Assembly (NCBI GenBank): GCA_017416805.1
Contig: JAFQBB010000049.1
Location: 1-52,098, forward strand
DNA from: Bacteroidaceae bacterium
GTDB lineage: Bacteria; Bacteroidota; Bacteroidia; Bacteroidales; Bacteroidaceae
Direction: 5' to 3'
DNA length: 52,098 bases
Of the stretch, positions 8,984 to 17,255 are shown in pieces. Positions within the stretch are counted from its first letter, which is position 1; each line of letters starts with the position of its first letter. A program made the translations under genes and the position numbers. The notes under the pieces were generated by a model. That model ran no database searches. It saw only the letters and a list, made by a program, of their open reading frames with translations, and was not told where the DNA came from.

Positions 8984-11900
8984 ATGGACAAGAAATTCGC
9001 TGAACACAGCCAGCTGAACCTCTCTGAGGTGAACAAAGAGGTGCTGAAGCGTTGGGATGAGGCCGACGTCTTCCACAAAAGTATGACTGAACGCGAGGGA
9101 TGCCCCTCCTTTGTTTTCTACGAAGGACCTCCCTCGGCCAACGGAATGCCGGGTATCCACCACGTGATGGCACGTACCATCAAGGATACATTCTGCCGCT
9201 ATAAGACCATGAAGGGTTACCAGGTGAAGCGTAAGGCCGGATGGGATACTCACGGATTGCCCGTAGAACTTGGTGTGGAAAAGGCTTTGGGTATCACCAA
9301 GGAGGACATAGGAAAGACCATCAGCGTGGCGGAATACAACAAGCATTGCCGCACCGATGTGATGAAGTTTACCAAAGAATGGACAGACCTGACCCACAAG
9401 ATGGGATATTGGGTTGACCTGGAAAATCCCTATATCACTTACGACAACCGCTACATCGAGACACTCTGGTGGCTCCTCAAGCAACTCTATGGCAAGAACC
9501 TCCTCTACAAAGGATACACCATACAGCCTTATTCACCTGCCGCAGGTACTGGTCTTTCCAGCCACGAGCTGAACCAACCGGGATGCTACCGCGACGTGAA
9601 GGACACCACCTGTGTGGCACAGTTCAAGATGAAGAACCCACGTCCGGAGATGACCGGATGGGGTACTCCTTACTTCATCGCATGGACAACCACTCCCTGG
9701 ACATTGCCCTCGAACACGGCACTCTGTGTAGGCCCCAAGATTGACTATGTGGCCGTACAGAGCTACAACGGCTATACGGGCGAGAAGATTACCGTGGTGC
9801 TTGCCAAGGCTCTCCTCTATACCCACTTCAACCAGAAGGCTGAGGGACTTGAATTAGAATCATACAATCCGGGCGACAAGCTCATCCCCTTCAAGGTGGT
9901 GGGCGAATACAAGGGTGCTGACCTTGTAGGTATGGAGTACGAGCAGCTCATCCCTTGGGTGAAGCCCGTAGAATTGGACGAGCAAGGCCATTGGGTGGAA
10001 GCAGCCGCTAAAGCTTTCCGCGTAATCCCCGGTGACTACGTGACCACAGAAGATGGTACAGGTATCGTACACATCGCTCCCACATTCGGTGCCGATGATG
10101 CCTTTGTGGCCCGTGCCGCAGGTATCCCCTCCCTGTTCATGATCAACCAGAAGGGCGAGACACGTCCGATGGTGGACCTGACAGGTAAGTTCTACCTGAT
10201 GGAGGAATTGGATGCCGAGTTTGTGAAACAATGTATCGACACTGACACATACAAAGAATATGAAGGCCGTTGGGTAAAGAATGCCTACGACCCACAATTC
10301 ACCGTAGATGGACGCTACGACGAGAAGGCCGCAGGTGCCGCCGAATCGCTCGACATCTACATCTGCCTGATGCTGAAGGCTACAAACAAGGTGTTCAAGA
10401 TTGAGAAACACGTGCACAACTATCCGCACTGTTGGCGTACGGACAAGCCGGTACTCTACTATCCGCTGGATAGCTGGTTCATCCGCTCAACCGCCGCCAA
10501 GGAGCGCATGATGGAGCTGAACAAGACCATCAACTGGAAACCCGAATCAACCGGTACAGGCCGCTTCGGCAAGTGGTTGGAGAACCTGAACGACTGGAAC
10601 TTGAGCCGTTCACGCTACTGGGGTACTCCCCTACCCATCTGGCGTAGCGAAGAGGGCGAGGAACTCTGTATCGGCTCAGTAGAAGAACTCTACAATGAGA
10701 TGGAGAAGGCCGTAGCCGCCGGTATGATGAAGTCAAATCCCTATAAGGATGCAGGCTTCGAACCTGGTGTATATACTCAGGAGAACTATGACAAGATTGA
10801 CCTGCACCGTCCCTATGTGGATGACATCATCCTCGTCTCTCCCACCGGAAAAGCCATGAAGCGCGAACTGGACCTCATCGACGTATGGTTCGACTCGGGT
10901 GCCATGCCTTACGCACAGTTGCACTATCCCTTCGAGAACAAGGAGATTGTAGATAACCGCTCATACTATCCCGCCGACTTCATAGCCGAAGGTGTTGACC
11001 AGACACGCGGATGGTTCTTCACCCTCCATGCCATCGCCACGATGGTGTTCGATAGTGTGTCGTACAAGAGCGTAATCTCTAACGGACTTGTATTGGACAA
11101 AAACGGCAACAAGATGTCCAAGCGACTGGGCAATGCCGTTGACCCCTTCGGTGCTATCGAGAAGTATGGCTCTGACCCCTTGCGTTGGTACATGATTACC
11201 AACTCATCGCCGTGGGATAACTTGAAGTTCGACGAAGACGGTGTGGCCGAAGTGAGCCGCAAGTTCTTCGGCACCTTATATAATACATACTCTTTCTTTG
11301 CCATGTATGCCAACATCGACGGCTTCACCTACGGCGAAGAGGAGGTACCCATGAACGAACGTCCGGAGCTCGACCGTTGGATACTCTCTGTGCTCAACTC
11401 ACTCATCAAGGAGGTGGATGCCTGCCTGGCCGACTATGAGCCGACACGTGCCGGACGCCTTGTACAGGACTTCGTGAACGACAACCTCTCCAACTGGTTC
11501 GTACGCTTGAGCCGTAAACGTTTCTGGGGTGGAGGCATGACTACCGACAAGCTCTCGGCTTACCAGACACTCTATATCTGCTTGGAGACCGTAGCCAAAC
11601 TGATGGCTCCCATCGCTCCTTTCTTTGCCGACCGTCTCTATATGGATCTTATCGCCACCACAGGACGCGACAATGTGGAGTCTATCCACTTGGCCAAGTT
11701 CCCCGAGTGCAACGAAGCACTTATCGACGAGGCATTGGAGGCCCGCATGAAGATGGCTCAGGACATCACTTCGATGACCCTTGCCCTGCGCAAGAAGGTG
11801 AATATCAAGGTTCGCCAACCGCTTCAGTGCATCATGATACCTACCGTAAGCGAAGAGCAGAAGACCCACATCGAAGCCGTGAAGAGCCTTATCATGAACG

Positions 11901-12469
11901 AGGTGAACGTGAAGGAGGTGAACTTTGCCGAAAGCTCTACCGGCCTGTTGGTGAAGCGTGTGAAGTGTAACTTCCGCGTGATGGGTAAGAAGTTCGGCAA
12001 GCAGATGAAGGCCGTAGCCGCTGCTATGGAAGGTCTCGACCAGGAAGCTATCGCACTATTGGAGAAAGAGGGTACCTACACACTCACCATCGATGGTGCT
12101 CCCCTTACCGTAGAGGTTGCCGATGTGGAAATCATCAACGAAGACATCCCCGGATGGTTGGTGGCCAACGAAGGAAAGCTCACCGTAGCGTTGGAAGTGG
12201 AAGTGACCGAAGAACTCCGCCGCGAAGGTATTGCCCGCGAACTGGTGAACCGTATCCAGAACATCCGCAAGAGCAGTGGTTTCGAGATTACCGACAAGAT
12301 AAACGTGACACTGACACGCCACGAGCAGACAGATGCCGCCGTAGAAGCCTACAAGGAGTACATCTGCACTCAAGTACAGGCAACAGCCCTCACACTGGCC
12401 GATGCCGTTGAGGGTACAGAGCTTGACTTCGATGATTTCAAGTTGGTGGCTCGTGTAGAAAAAGCATAA
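8984..12469 (+). CDS. ileS: Isoleucyl-tRNA synthetase (IleRS2 type)
   Basis: Cytoplasmic class I synthetase (EC 6.1.1.5) charging tRNA-Ile. It is 1161 residues, longer than the about 940 of the E. coli enzyme, which fits the eukaryote-like IleRS2 group with an extended C-terminus. The Rossmann core, CP1 editing domain (TTTPWTLPSNTALCVG, and GTGIVHIAPTFG near 350-370), KMSKR loop (710-714) and anticodon-binding domain are all present. The ATP-binding signature reads PGIHH at 56-60: the normal HxGH is replaced by GxHH. This swap has been described for a subset of IleRS2 enzymes highly resistant to mupirocin. It heads a same-strand run with the TraR/DksA-like gene (25 bp downstream), lspA and others. 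Function is certain. Confidence 0.98.
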   Translation: MDKKFAEHSQLNLSEVNKEVLKRWDEADVFHKSMTEREGCPSFVFYEGPPSANGMPGIHHVMARTIKDTFCRYKTMKGYQVKRKAGWDTHGLPVELGVEKALGITKEDIGKTISVAEYNKHCRTDVMKFTKEWTDLTHKMGYWVDLENPYITYDNRYIETLWWLLKQLYGKNLLYKGYTIQPYSPAAGTGLSSHELNQPGCYRDVKDTTCVAQFKMKNPRPEMTGWGTPYFIAWTTTPWTLPSNTALCVGPKIDYVAVQSYNGYTGEKITVVLAKALLYTHFNQKAEGLELESYNPGDKLIPFKVVGEYKGADLVGMEYEQLIPWVKPVELDEQGHWVEAAAKAFRVIPGDYVTTEDGTGIVHIAPTFGADDAFVARAAGIPSLFMINQKGETRPMVDLTGKFYLMEELDAEFVKQCIDTDTYKEYEGRWVKNAYDPQFTVDGRYDEKAAGAAESLDIYICLMLKATNKVFKIEKHVHNYPHCWRTDKPVLYYPLDSWFIRSTAAKERMMELNKTINWKPESTGTGRFGKWLENLNDWNLSRSRYWGTPLPIWRSEEGEELCIGSVEELYNEMEKAVAAGMMKSNPYKDAGFEPGVYTQENYDKIDLHRPYVDDIILVSPTGKAMKRELDLIDVWFDSGAMPYAQLHYPFENKEIVDNRSYYPADFIAEGVDQTRGWFFTLHAIATMVFDSVSYKSVISNGLVLDKNGNKMSKRLGNAVDPFGAIEKYGSDPLRWYMITNSSPWDNLKFDEDGVAEVSRKFFGTLYNTYSFFAMYANIDGFTYGEEEVPMNERPELDRWILSVLNSLIKEVDACLADYEPTRAGRLVQDFVNDNLSNWFVRLSRKRFWGGGMTTDKLSAYQTLYICLETVAKLMAPIAPFFADRLYMDLIATTGRDNVESIHLAKFPECNEALIDEALEARMKMAQDITSMTLALRKKVNIKVRQPLQCIMIPTVSEEQKTHIEAVKSLIMNEVNVKEVNFAESSTGLLVKRVKCNFRVMGKKFGKQMKAVAAAMEGLDQEAIALLEKEGTYTLTIDGAPLTVEVADVEIINEDIPGWLVANEGKLTVALEVEVTEELRREGIARELVNRIQNIRKSSGFEITDKINVTLTRHEQTDAAVEAYKEYICTQVQATALTLADAVEGTELDFDDFKLVARVEKA

Positions 12470-12494
12470 TTAATTAACCTAAAAACTTAACACT

Positions 12495-12872
12495 ATGTCA
12501 GAAAAGACAAGATACTCGGATGCCGAGTTAGAAGAATTCCGCGCCATTATCCTCCAAAAGTTGGAGTTGGCCCAGCGCGACTACGATTCCATGAAAGCCA
12601 GCCTGATGAACACCGATTGTAACGGTGTGGACGACACATCACCTACATTCAAGGTGCTCGAAGAAGGTAGCAACACCATGACCAAAGAAGAGACAACCCG
12701 CTTGGCAGAGCGCCAGTTGAAGTTCATCGGCGACCTGAAAGCCGCTCTTGTCCGCATTGAGAACAAGACTTACGGAGTATGCCGTGTGACAGGCAAACTG
12801 ATTCCTGCCGAACGCCTCCGTGCCGTACCTCATGCCACACTGAGCATTGAGGCCAAGCAGATGAAAAAGTAA
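12495..12872 (+). CDS. TraR/DksA-family protein with degenerate zinc finger
   Basis: Small cytoplasmic protein (125 residues) of the TraR/DksA family, whose members bind the RNA polymerase secondary channel. The N-terminal part is helical and coiled-coil-like; the C-terminal finger reads YGVCRVTGKLIPAERLRAVPHATLSIEA. Only one of the four usual zinc cysteines remains, with Thr, Ser and Ala at the other positions. The YGxCRVTGKLI form seems typical of Bacteroidetes homologues. It sits between ileS and lspA on the same strand and is probably cotranscribed with them. Whether it answers to ppGpp like E. coli DksA cannot be told. Confidence 0.88.
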   Translation: MSEKTRYSDAELEEFRAIILQKLELAQRDYDSMKASLMNTDCNGVDDTSPTFKVLEEGSNTMTKEETTRLAERQLKFIGDLKAALVRIENKTYGVCRVTGKLIPAERLRAVPHATLSIEAKQMKK

Positions 12873-12879
12873 ATTAGTG

Positions 12880-13020
12880 AATTAGTGATGAGCTACGAGC
12901 TACAAGTGACGAGTGCCTATACGGCACAAAACTCGTAGCCTGCAACTTGTAACTCGTAGCTTGTCACTAGTAGCTTGTAGCTCGTAACTAGTAACTAATA
13001 GCTAGTAGATAGTAACTAAA
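12880..13020. repeat. Degenerate GTAGCT/AACTAGTA repeat with hairpin
   Basis: The dksA-lspA gap is made of short degenerate repeats (variants of actcgtagcttgta and taactagtaac). An inverted repeat, AGCTACGAGCTACAAGT (12891-12907) with ACTTGTAACTCGTAGCT (12945-12961), has one mismatch in 17 and could fold as a long RNA hairpin inside the presumed operon. Confidence 0.65.
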
Positions 13021-13025
13021 AAGAC

Positions 13026-13682
13026 ATGAAGCAATTACTGACAAAAGGCAGAATGGCCGCCATTATCGTGACGGTCATTTTGTTTATTGACCAAGCTATC
13101 AAAATTTGGGTCAAGACCCATATGTTCCGTGGTGAGAAAATACATATCACGGATTGGTTTTACATATACTTTACCGAAAACCCAGGAATGGCTTTCGGCA
13201 TGGAGATCTTCAACAAATTATTCCTGACCTCTTTCCGCATCATTGCGGCAGGACTTATCATTTGGTACATTTGGAAAATCTGCAAAAAAGCCAAGGATAA
13301 GATACCCACAGGATACATAGTCTGCCTCTCTGCCATTTTAGCCGGAGCATTAGGAAACATCATAGATTGTGTCTGCTATGGAGCAATATTTAGCGAAAGC
13401 GGATATGGTTTTGATAAAGTGGCGAGTTTTGTCCCTATAGGCGAAGGATATGCTCCTTGGTTTTACGGAAAGGTGGTGGACATGTTCTATTTCCCCCTCA
13501 TTGAGACCAATTGGCCCTCATGGATGCCTTTTGTAGGTGGAGAACATTTCATTTTCTTCAGCCCTATCTTCAACTTTGCCGATGCAGCTATCAGTTGCGG
13601 CATCGTGGCATTAATCCTATTCTACAGCAAATATCTGAGTCACGAAGAAACTAAAACAGATGGTAATGTACAAACTGATTAA
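13026..13682 (+). CDS. lspA: Lipoprotein signal peptidase (signal peptidase II)
   Basis: Inner-membrane aspartic protease that cleaves prolipoprotein signal peptides after lipidation (EC 3.4.23.36). Four hydrophobic segments are visible: about 10-28, 70-85, 98-115 and 185-205. The catalytic Asp pair is D114 in GNIID and D186 in FNFADA. The conserved FTENPGMAFGM stretch lies between the first two segments. At 218 residues it is longer than the 164 of E. coli, because of a loop between the catalytic motifs, common in Bacteroidetes. The 3' end overlaps the next gene, a lipoprotein, by 17 bp. Confidence 0.95.
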   Translation: MKQLLTKGRMAAIIVTVILFIDQAIKIWVKTHMFRGEKIHITDWFYIYFTENPGMAFGMEIFNKLFLTSFRIIAAGLIIWYIWKICKKAKDKIPTGYIVCLSAILAGALGNIIDCVCYGAIFSESGYGFDKVASFVPIGEGYAPWFYGKVVDMFYFPLIETNWPSWMPFVGGEHFIFFSPIFNFADAAISCGIVALILFYSKYLSHEETKTDGNVQTD

Positions 13683-14457
13683 ACGGACAAAAACACTCCT
13701 ATTCCCCATAGGAGTCGCATTGCTTATTGCATGCACAGTAGGAGTTCCTTCAAATATCATACAACCGCAGGAGATGGAAGACCTTCTTTACGACTATCAC
13801 CTGATGCAAGCAATGGCTGGCGACTTGAAGTCCAATGAGAAATACAAACGCCAGCTATACGAACAATACGTATTCGACAAGCACCATGTGGACGAAGCCC
13901 TATTCGATTCATCACTTGCATGGTATATGAGAAATACCAAAGAATTGGAAGCCATCTACAAGAATCTGAACACACGCTTTTCTGCTCAAAAAGAAGAGTT
14001 GGCCACATACATCCGACCTGACGAACGGGCTAATCGTCAGGCTCCTACAGGCGATAGTGTAAATATATGGGAAGACTACCGTCTGTTCCGTCTCAGCCAT
14101 GCCCCTTTGAACAACAAAGTGTTATTCACATTACCCGCAGATACGACCTTTTATGCCGGTGATTCATTCGAATGGAAACTCAACGCACGTTTTTTGGGCG
14201 ATGCAGAGAAAAAGCTACAAGCAGTCATCTCGCTTACGACCTTGACAGATAAAGACACCATCGGCAATTCATGTCTGATAACTTCATCCGGAAGTTATTC
14301 ATTGCCATTGCAATGTCACCCTGGCCATACACCCAAGGAACTTGTCGGGCATATCTATTACTATCCTATCCACTCTGATTCAATCAATCAGGACTCCATC
14401 CCGGATTTGCTTTTGAGCGACATTACTTTAATGCGTTACCATTCAAACAAAGAATGA
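13666..14457 (+). CDS. DUF4296 lipoprotein
   Basis: Predicted lipoprotein of a Bacteroidetes family (DUF4296) commonly found next to lspA. The N-terminus MYKLIKRTKTLLFPIGVALL is a signal peptide with lipobox LIAC; Cys would be the lipidated residue. The domain follows at about 28-110 (MEDLLYDYHLMQAMAG...), then a beta-rich region. An ATG 6 bp upstream (13660) is an equally possible start; I chose 13666 as a more typical lipoprotein start. It overlaps lspA by 17 bp and the next gene by 4 bp (ATGA), so translation is probably coupled. No biochemical function is known to me. Confidence 0.85.
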   Translation: MYKLIKRTKTLLFPIGVALLIACTVGVPSNIIQPQEMEDLLYDYHLMQAMAGDLKSNEKYKRQLYEQYVFDKHHVDEALFDSSLAWYMRNTKELEAIYKNLNTRFSAQKEELATYIRPDERANRQAPTGDSVNIWEDYRLFRLSHAPLNNKVLFTLPADTTFYAGDSFEWKLNARFLGDAEKKLQAVISLTTLTDKDTIGNSCLITSSGSYSLPLQCHPGHTPKELVGHIYYYPIHSDSINQDSIPDLLLSDITLMRYHSNKE

Positions 14458-14822
14458 AAAGTAAAGAATCTTTGCGAAGCATCGCATGCCACAGGTTGAT
14501 AGACGAAAAAGGGGTACAGCATGGTGCATCCATCGTTACCATCGACACTCATACACACCAACCTGTCAGCATCCAGGCATTCCAGAACAAAGAATACCCA
14601 TTTACAGAATGGTTAGGAGGAACCATTATATTGTTTTCAGAAGAAGAGTTCATACTGGGTCAACATACAACTCTGAAACAATATATTGCACAAATTACAC
14701 GTCTGTCTGCAACCATTCATCCAAACATTGTTCAAGAAAAGGAAAGCCACCGACTTTATGTATGGCATACGCCTATTACCGGATTGGAGACTCCCCTACC
14801 TCATCCACCAGTCAGATTATAA
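14454..14822 (+). CDS. Small protein of unknown function
   Basis: A 122-residue protein whose start overlaps the stop of the DUF4296 gene in an ATGA, arguing that it is real and cotranslated. I do not recognise a family. The sequence is soluble, with no signal peptide or membrane segment, and rich in His (ASIVTIDTHTHQPVS near 24-38). Its position in the lspA run is the only functional hint. Confidence 0.7.
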   Translation: MKSKESLRSIACHRLIDEKGVQHGASIVTIDTHTHQPVSIQAFQNKEYPFTEWLGGTIILFSEEEFILGQHTTLKQYIAQITRLSATIHPNIVQEKESHRLYVWHTPITGLETPLPHPPVRL

Positions 14823-14903
14823 TTACAATCTATTTACCAGTTATCTACTAACGAATGCGAAGCCGATAGGCGATAGCGAACTTAATCACAAAAAAAAAAG
14901 ACT

Positions 14904-15278
14904 ATGTTAGAAAACGGACTTGCATATACTGCTACGGTTATTGTTTCTGAAGAAAACACAGCACTCCGAATGGGCTCAGGAGACATGAATGTTTTTGCCA
15001 CCCCCGCCCTTGTTGCGTTGATGGAAAATGCCGCCATGAAGACCGTATCTCCTCATTTGAAGGAAGGCGAGACCACAGTTGGAGGTTTTATAGAAACATC
15101 CCATCTGGCCCCATCAGCAATCGGAACTACCATTAAGGCTACTGCTGTACTCACCGATTATAAGGGACGCAAACTGACTTTCAGTATCGAAGCCTTTGAG
15201 GGAGAAAAACTCGTAGGGAAAGCTACCCATATCCGTTTCATTGTTGAGAGAGAGAAATTTCTCAACACACTTTCATAA
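14904..15278 (+). CDS. Hotdog-fold thioesterase (FlK-like)
   Basis: A 124-residue cytoplasmic hotdog-fold protein, probably hydrolysing an acyl-CoA thioester. The stretch VFATPALVALMENAAM (about 30-46) holds the conserved helix, and GGFIETSHLAPSAIGTTIKATA the central strand with the family's conserved His. The fold and length match thioesterases related to the fluoroacetyl-CoA type; the physiological substrate is unknown. It is 81 bp downstream of the previous gene and may be the end of the ileS-lspA run or separately transcribed. An A-rich tract precedes the ATG. Confidence 0.85.
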   Translation: MLENGLAYTATVIVSEENTALRMGSGDMNVFATPALVALMENAAMKTVSPHLKEGETTVGGFIETSHLAPSAIGTTIKATAVLTDYKGRKLTFSIEAFEGEKLVGKATHIRFIVEREKFLNTLS

Positions 15279-15382
15279 GCAATCTTTATAGGGAGGTTCT
15301 ATAACCGTTTTATCTGTTCTTCTGTCCCTTTTCGGAAATCTGTTCACAGATATTAAATAAGGGAATAAAAAGAAAGAAAAAA

Positions 15383-15468
15383 TCTGTTTAAAACAGAATG
15401 CTTTTTCTCTAACTTTCAAGAAATATCGTACCTTTGCAGAAAACTTTTATACCTAAAATAGTTTTCTG
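15383..15468 (+). promoter_or_regulatory. AraC-gene promoter with flanking inverted repeats
   Basis: The -7 box TACCTTTG is at 15429-15436. Upstream, TCTGTTT-A-AAACAGA (15383-15397) is a 15-base palindrome centred about 50 bp before the expected start. Downstream, CAGAAAACT (15437-15445) and AGTTTTCTG (15460-15468) form a perfect 9-bp inverted repeat ending just before the ATG. These are candidate operator or leader-hairpin sites. Confidence 0.5.
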
Positions 15469-15469
15469 C

Positions 15470-16324
15470 ATGAAAGAAGAGATTATTCCTACCTTAGGAT
15501 TAGAGAAAGACTTCATGGTTATCCGTTGCTCAGAGGCCATCAACCATTTCGAACCTAAAAAGGATTCGTTCCGTTTGGCAAATGGTGCATTTATTGTCGG
15601 ACTGAAAGGAACAATGACTCTCTCCATGAACCTTACACAATATGAAATCACGGCAAACAAACTGCTTACAGTCATTCCGCACCATATTGTACAAGGTCAT
15701 TCCATCACGGACGATTTCGAAGGATACATCGTACTTTTCACCCCATCCTTTGCTGCTGACATCAATCTGTTACGTTCGAATCTCCCTTTCATGGCCGAGA
15801 TGCGATACAATCCTATGGTCTCATTGAGCGATGATGAATGCCAATTGTTCACAGACTTCTGTGAGTTTTTTTACAAGATAGAAGGAAACGAACTGATTGA
15901 CAGTTCTCCCGAAATCCGCAAAGGTCTGCTCAGCTCATTGCTTTACACATTAGGGGCACTCTACCGCCGTCAACTTCCCCAAGTTCAGGTAGAAAAGACC
16001 AGCCGGGCCAATATCATCTTCAAAAAGTTTCTGGGACTTCTTGTCGAACATTATGCCGAAGAGCGCAGTGTAGCCTATTATGCCAACGAGCTCTGTATCA
16101 CCCCCAAATATTTGGGAAGCATCTGTCGGGAGGTGAGTAAAAAACTGGCCACAGACATCATTGCAAGTGCCGTCATTCTTGACGCGAAAGCAAAATTGCA
16201 TAACAGCGAACTTACCGTACAGGAAATCTCCAATTCACTGAACTTCCCCAACGCCTCCTTCTTCGGACGCTACTTCAAACGCCACACCGGATACTCACCC
16301 ATGCAATATAGAGAGAACATATAG
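15470..16324 (+). CDS. AraC-family transcriptional regulator
   Basis: DNA-binding regulator of 284 residues. The N-terminal part (1-165) is a cupin-like sensing domain (FRLANGAFIVGLKGTMTLSM...); the C-terminal part (about 185-284) holds the two helix-turn-helix motifs, with the typical ending ISNSLNFPNASFFGRYFKRHTGYSP. I chose ATG 15470 because the TTG 36 bp upstream lies within the promoter box TACCTTTG. The ligand and targets are unknown. The thioesterase upstream and the ThiF-like gene downstream each have separate signals, so context does not identify the regulon; the palindromes around its own promoter suggest autoregulation. Confidence 0.9.
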   Translation: MKEEIIPTLGLEKDFMVIRCSEAINHFEPKKDSFRLANGAFIVGLKGTMTLSMNLTQYEITANKLLTVIPHHIVQGHSITDDFEGYIVLFTPSFAADINLLRSNLPFMAEMRYNPMVSLSDDECQLFTDFCEFFYKIEGNELIDSSPEIRKGLLSSLLYTLGALYRRQLPQVQVEKTSRANIIFKKFLGLLVEHYAEERSVAYYANELCITPKYLGSICREVSKKLATDIIASAVILDAKAKLHNSELTVQEISNSLNFPNASFFGRYFKRHTGYSPMQYRENI

Positions 16325-16376
16325 GAAACTTTATCTATTGGATTATTGGTGCCCGGTAAACTAAAATCCCATTTCC

Positions 16377-16408
16377 TTTGACTATTCTATTTTCTTGTTT
16401 TACCTTTG
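16377..16408 (+). promoter_or_regulatory. Full -33/-7 promoter of the ThiF-like gene
   Basis: TTTG at 16377-16380, then 20 bp, then TACCTTTG at 16401-16408: a complete Bacteroides-type promoter. The ATG begins at 16413, only 4 bp after the box, so the transcript should be leaderless or nearly so. Confidence 0.75.
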
Positions 16409-16412
16409 CAGC

Positions 16413-17177
16413 ATGAAAGGACGTTATGACAGGCAGATTATGCTCCCTGAGATAGGAGAAGAGGGACAGGATAGATTAAGGAAAGCCCGTGTACTGATAG
16501 TGGGGGTAGGCGGATTGGGCAGCATTGTAGCACTCTATCTGACAGGTGCCGGAGTGGGCACTTTGGGACTTGTCGATGCTGACACAGTGAGCCTTACGAA
16601 CCTGCACCGGCAAGTACTCTATACCGAAGCGGACAGGGATTTGCCCAAAGTGACTTGTGCCGCCCGTCGGCTGGGTGCCCAGAACAGCCATATAGAGATA
16701 AAGACCTATCCCTTCCGCCTGTGTCAGGAAAATGCATCGGAAATCATTTCCAGGTACGATTTGGTCATTGACGGATGCGACAATGCAGCCACACGCTACC
16801 TGATCAGTGACACTTGCGCCCGGTATCATATACCTTATATATATGGAGGCATCACAGCCTTCGGAGGTCAGGTAGCCATCCTTTGCTACGAAAAAAATGC
16901 CCCTACCTACCGCACAATTTTTCCAAAAAGGGAAGAAAGGGGAGAAAAATCATGTCCACTTCCATCTCCTTCGGGGAGAGACAGGGAGGAGCCTCTCTCC
17001 CCCTCTTTGGGGGAGCCAGAGGGGGCCGTAGGTGTCATTGGCCCTACCCCTGCCGTAATAGGCAGCGTACAAGCCAATGAGGCCATAAAACTGATTTGCC
17101 GATACGGTTCCCCACTCATCGGCCAATTGTGGACAATCGACCTTTTGAACATGCAATCACATATTATTTCACTGTAA
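16413..17177 (+). CDS. ThiF/MoeB/HesA-family adenylyltransferase
   Basis: E1-like enzyme that adenylates the C-terminal glycine of a small sulfur-carrier protein (ThiS/MoaD type), used in thiamine or molybdopterin synthesis. The start RYDRQIMLPEIGEEGQ, nucleotide-binding GVGGLGS (about 30-36), LVDADTVSLTNLHRQ and the DGCDN motif are intact. ATG 16413 is chosen because RYDRQ must be included and the upstream alternative lies in the promoter. Between FPKREER and GVIGPTPAVIGS, where relatives have a short loop with a Cys, there is a low-complexity stretch (SPSGRDREEPLSPSLGEPEGA) encoded by palindromic GC-rich DNA. The zinc CxxC pairs of MoeB are absent. The neighbouring ThiE-like gene favours a thiamine role. 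Confidence 0.85.
   Translation: MKGRYDRQIMLPEIGEEGQDRLRKARVLIVGVGGLGSIVALYLTGAGVGTLGLVDADTVSLTNLHRQVLYTEADRDLPKVTCAARRLGAQNSHIEIKTYPFRLCQENASEIISRYDLVIDGCDNAATRYLISDTCARYHIPYIYGGITAFGGQVAILCYEKNAPTYRTIFPKREERGEKSCPLPSPSGRDREEPLSPSLGEPEGAVGVIGPTPAVIGSVQANEAIKLICRYGSPLIGQLWTIDLLNMQSHIISL
16930..17031. repeat. In-frame palindromic repeat insertion
   Basis: This part of the ThiF-like gene reads like intergenic palindromic DNA: tctccttcggggaga, then agcctctctccccctctttgg and ggggagccagagggggcc. The CTCCCCC/GGGGGAG arms are complementary. It adds about 30 codons without a frameshift. A similar CCTCCGA/CCCTCCCC-rich sequence lies in the gene-free island near 27390-27432. Confidence 0.55.
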
Positions 17178-17204
17178 TTCGTAGGAAATCCGACAGATAA
17201 TTCG

Positions 17205-17238
17205 TACTTTTGCCACCGGTAACATCCACATGGATGTT
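17205..17238 (+). promoter_or_regulatory. Promoter box and leader palindrome of the ThiE-like gene
   Basis: TACTTTTG at 17205-17212 matches TAnnTTTG, 43 bp before the ATG. The leader then contains AACATCCACATGGATGTT (17221-17238), an 8-bp inverted repeat with a 2-base centre. I see no TPP-riboswitch elements. Confidence 0.5.
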
Positions 17239-17255
17239 CTTGAGCGACTAAAGAT

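Noticed and set aside
17213-17255. TPP riboswitch before the ThiE-like gene
   Set aside because: The leader is only about 40 bases and lacks the conserved CTGAGA and related elements.
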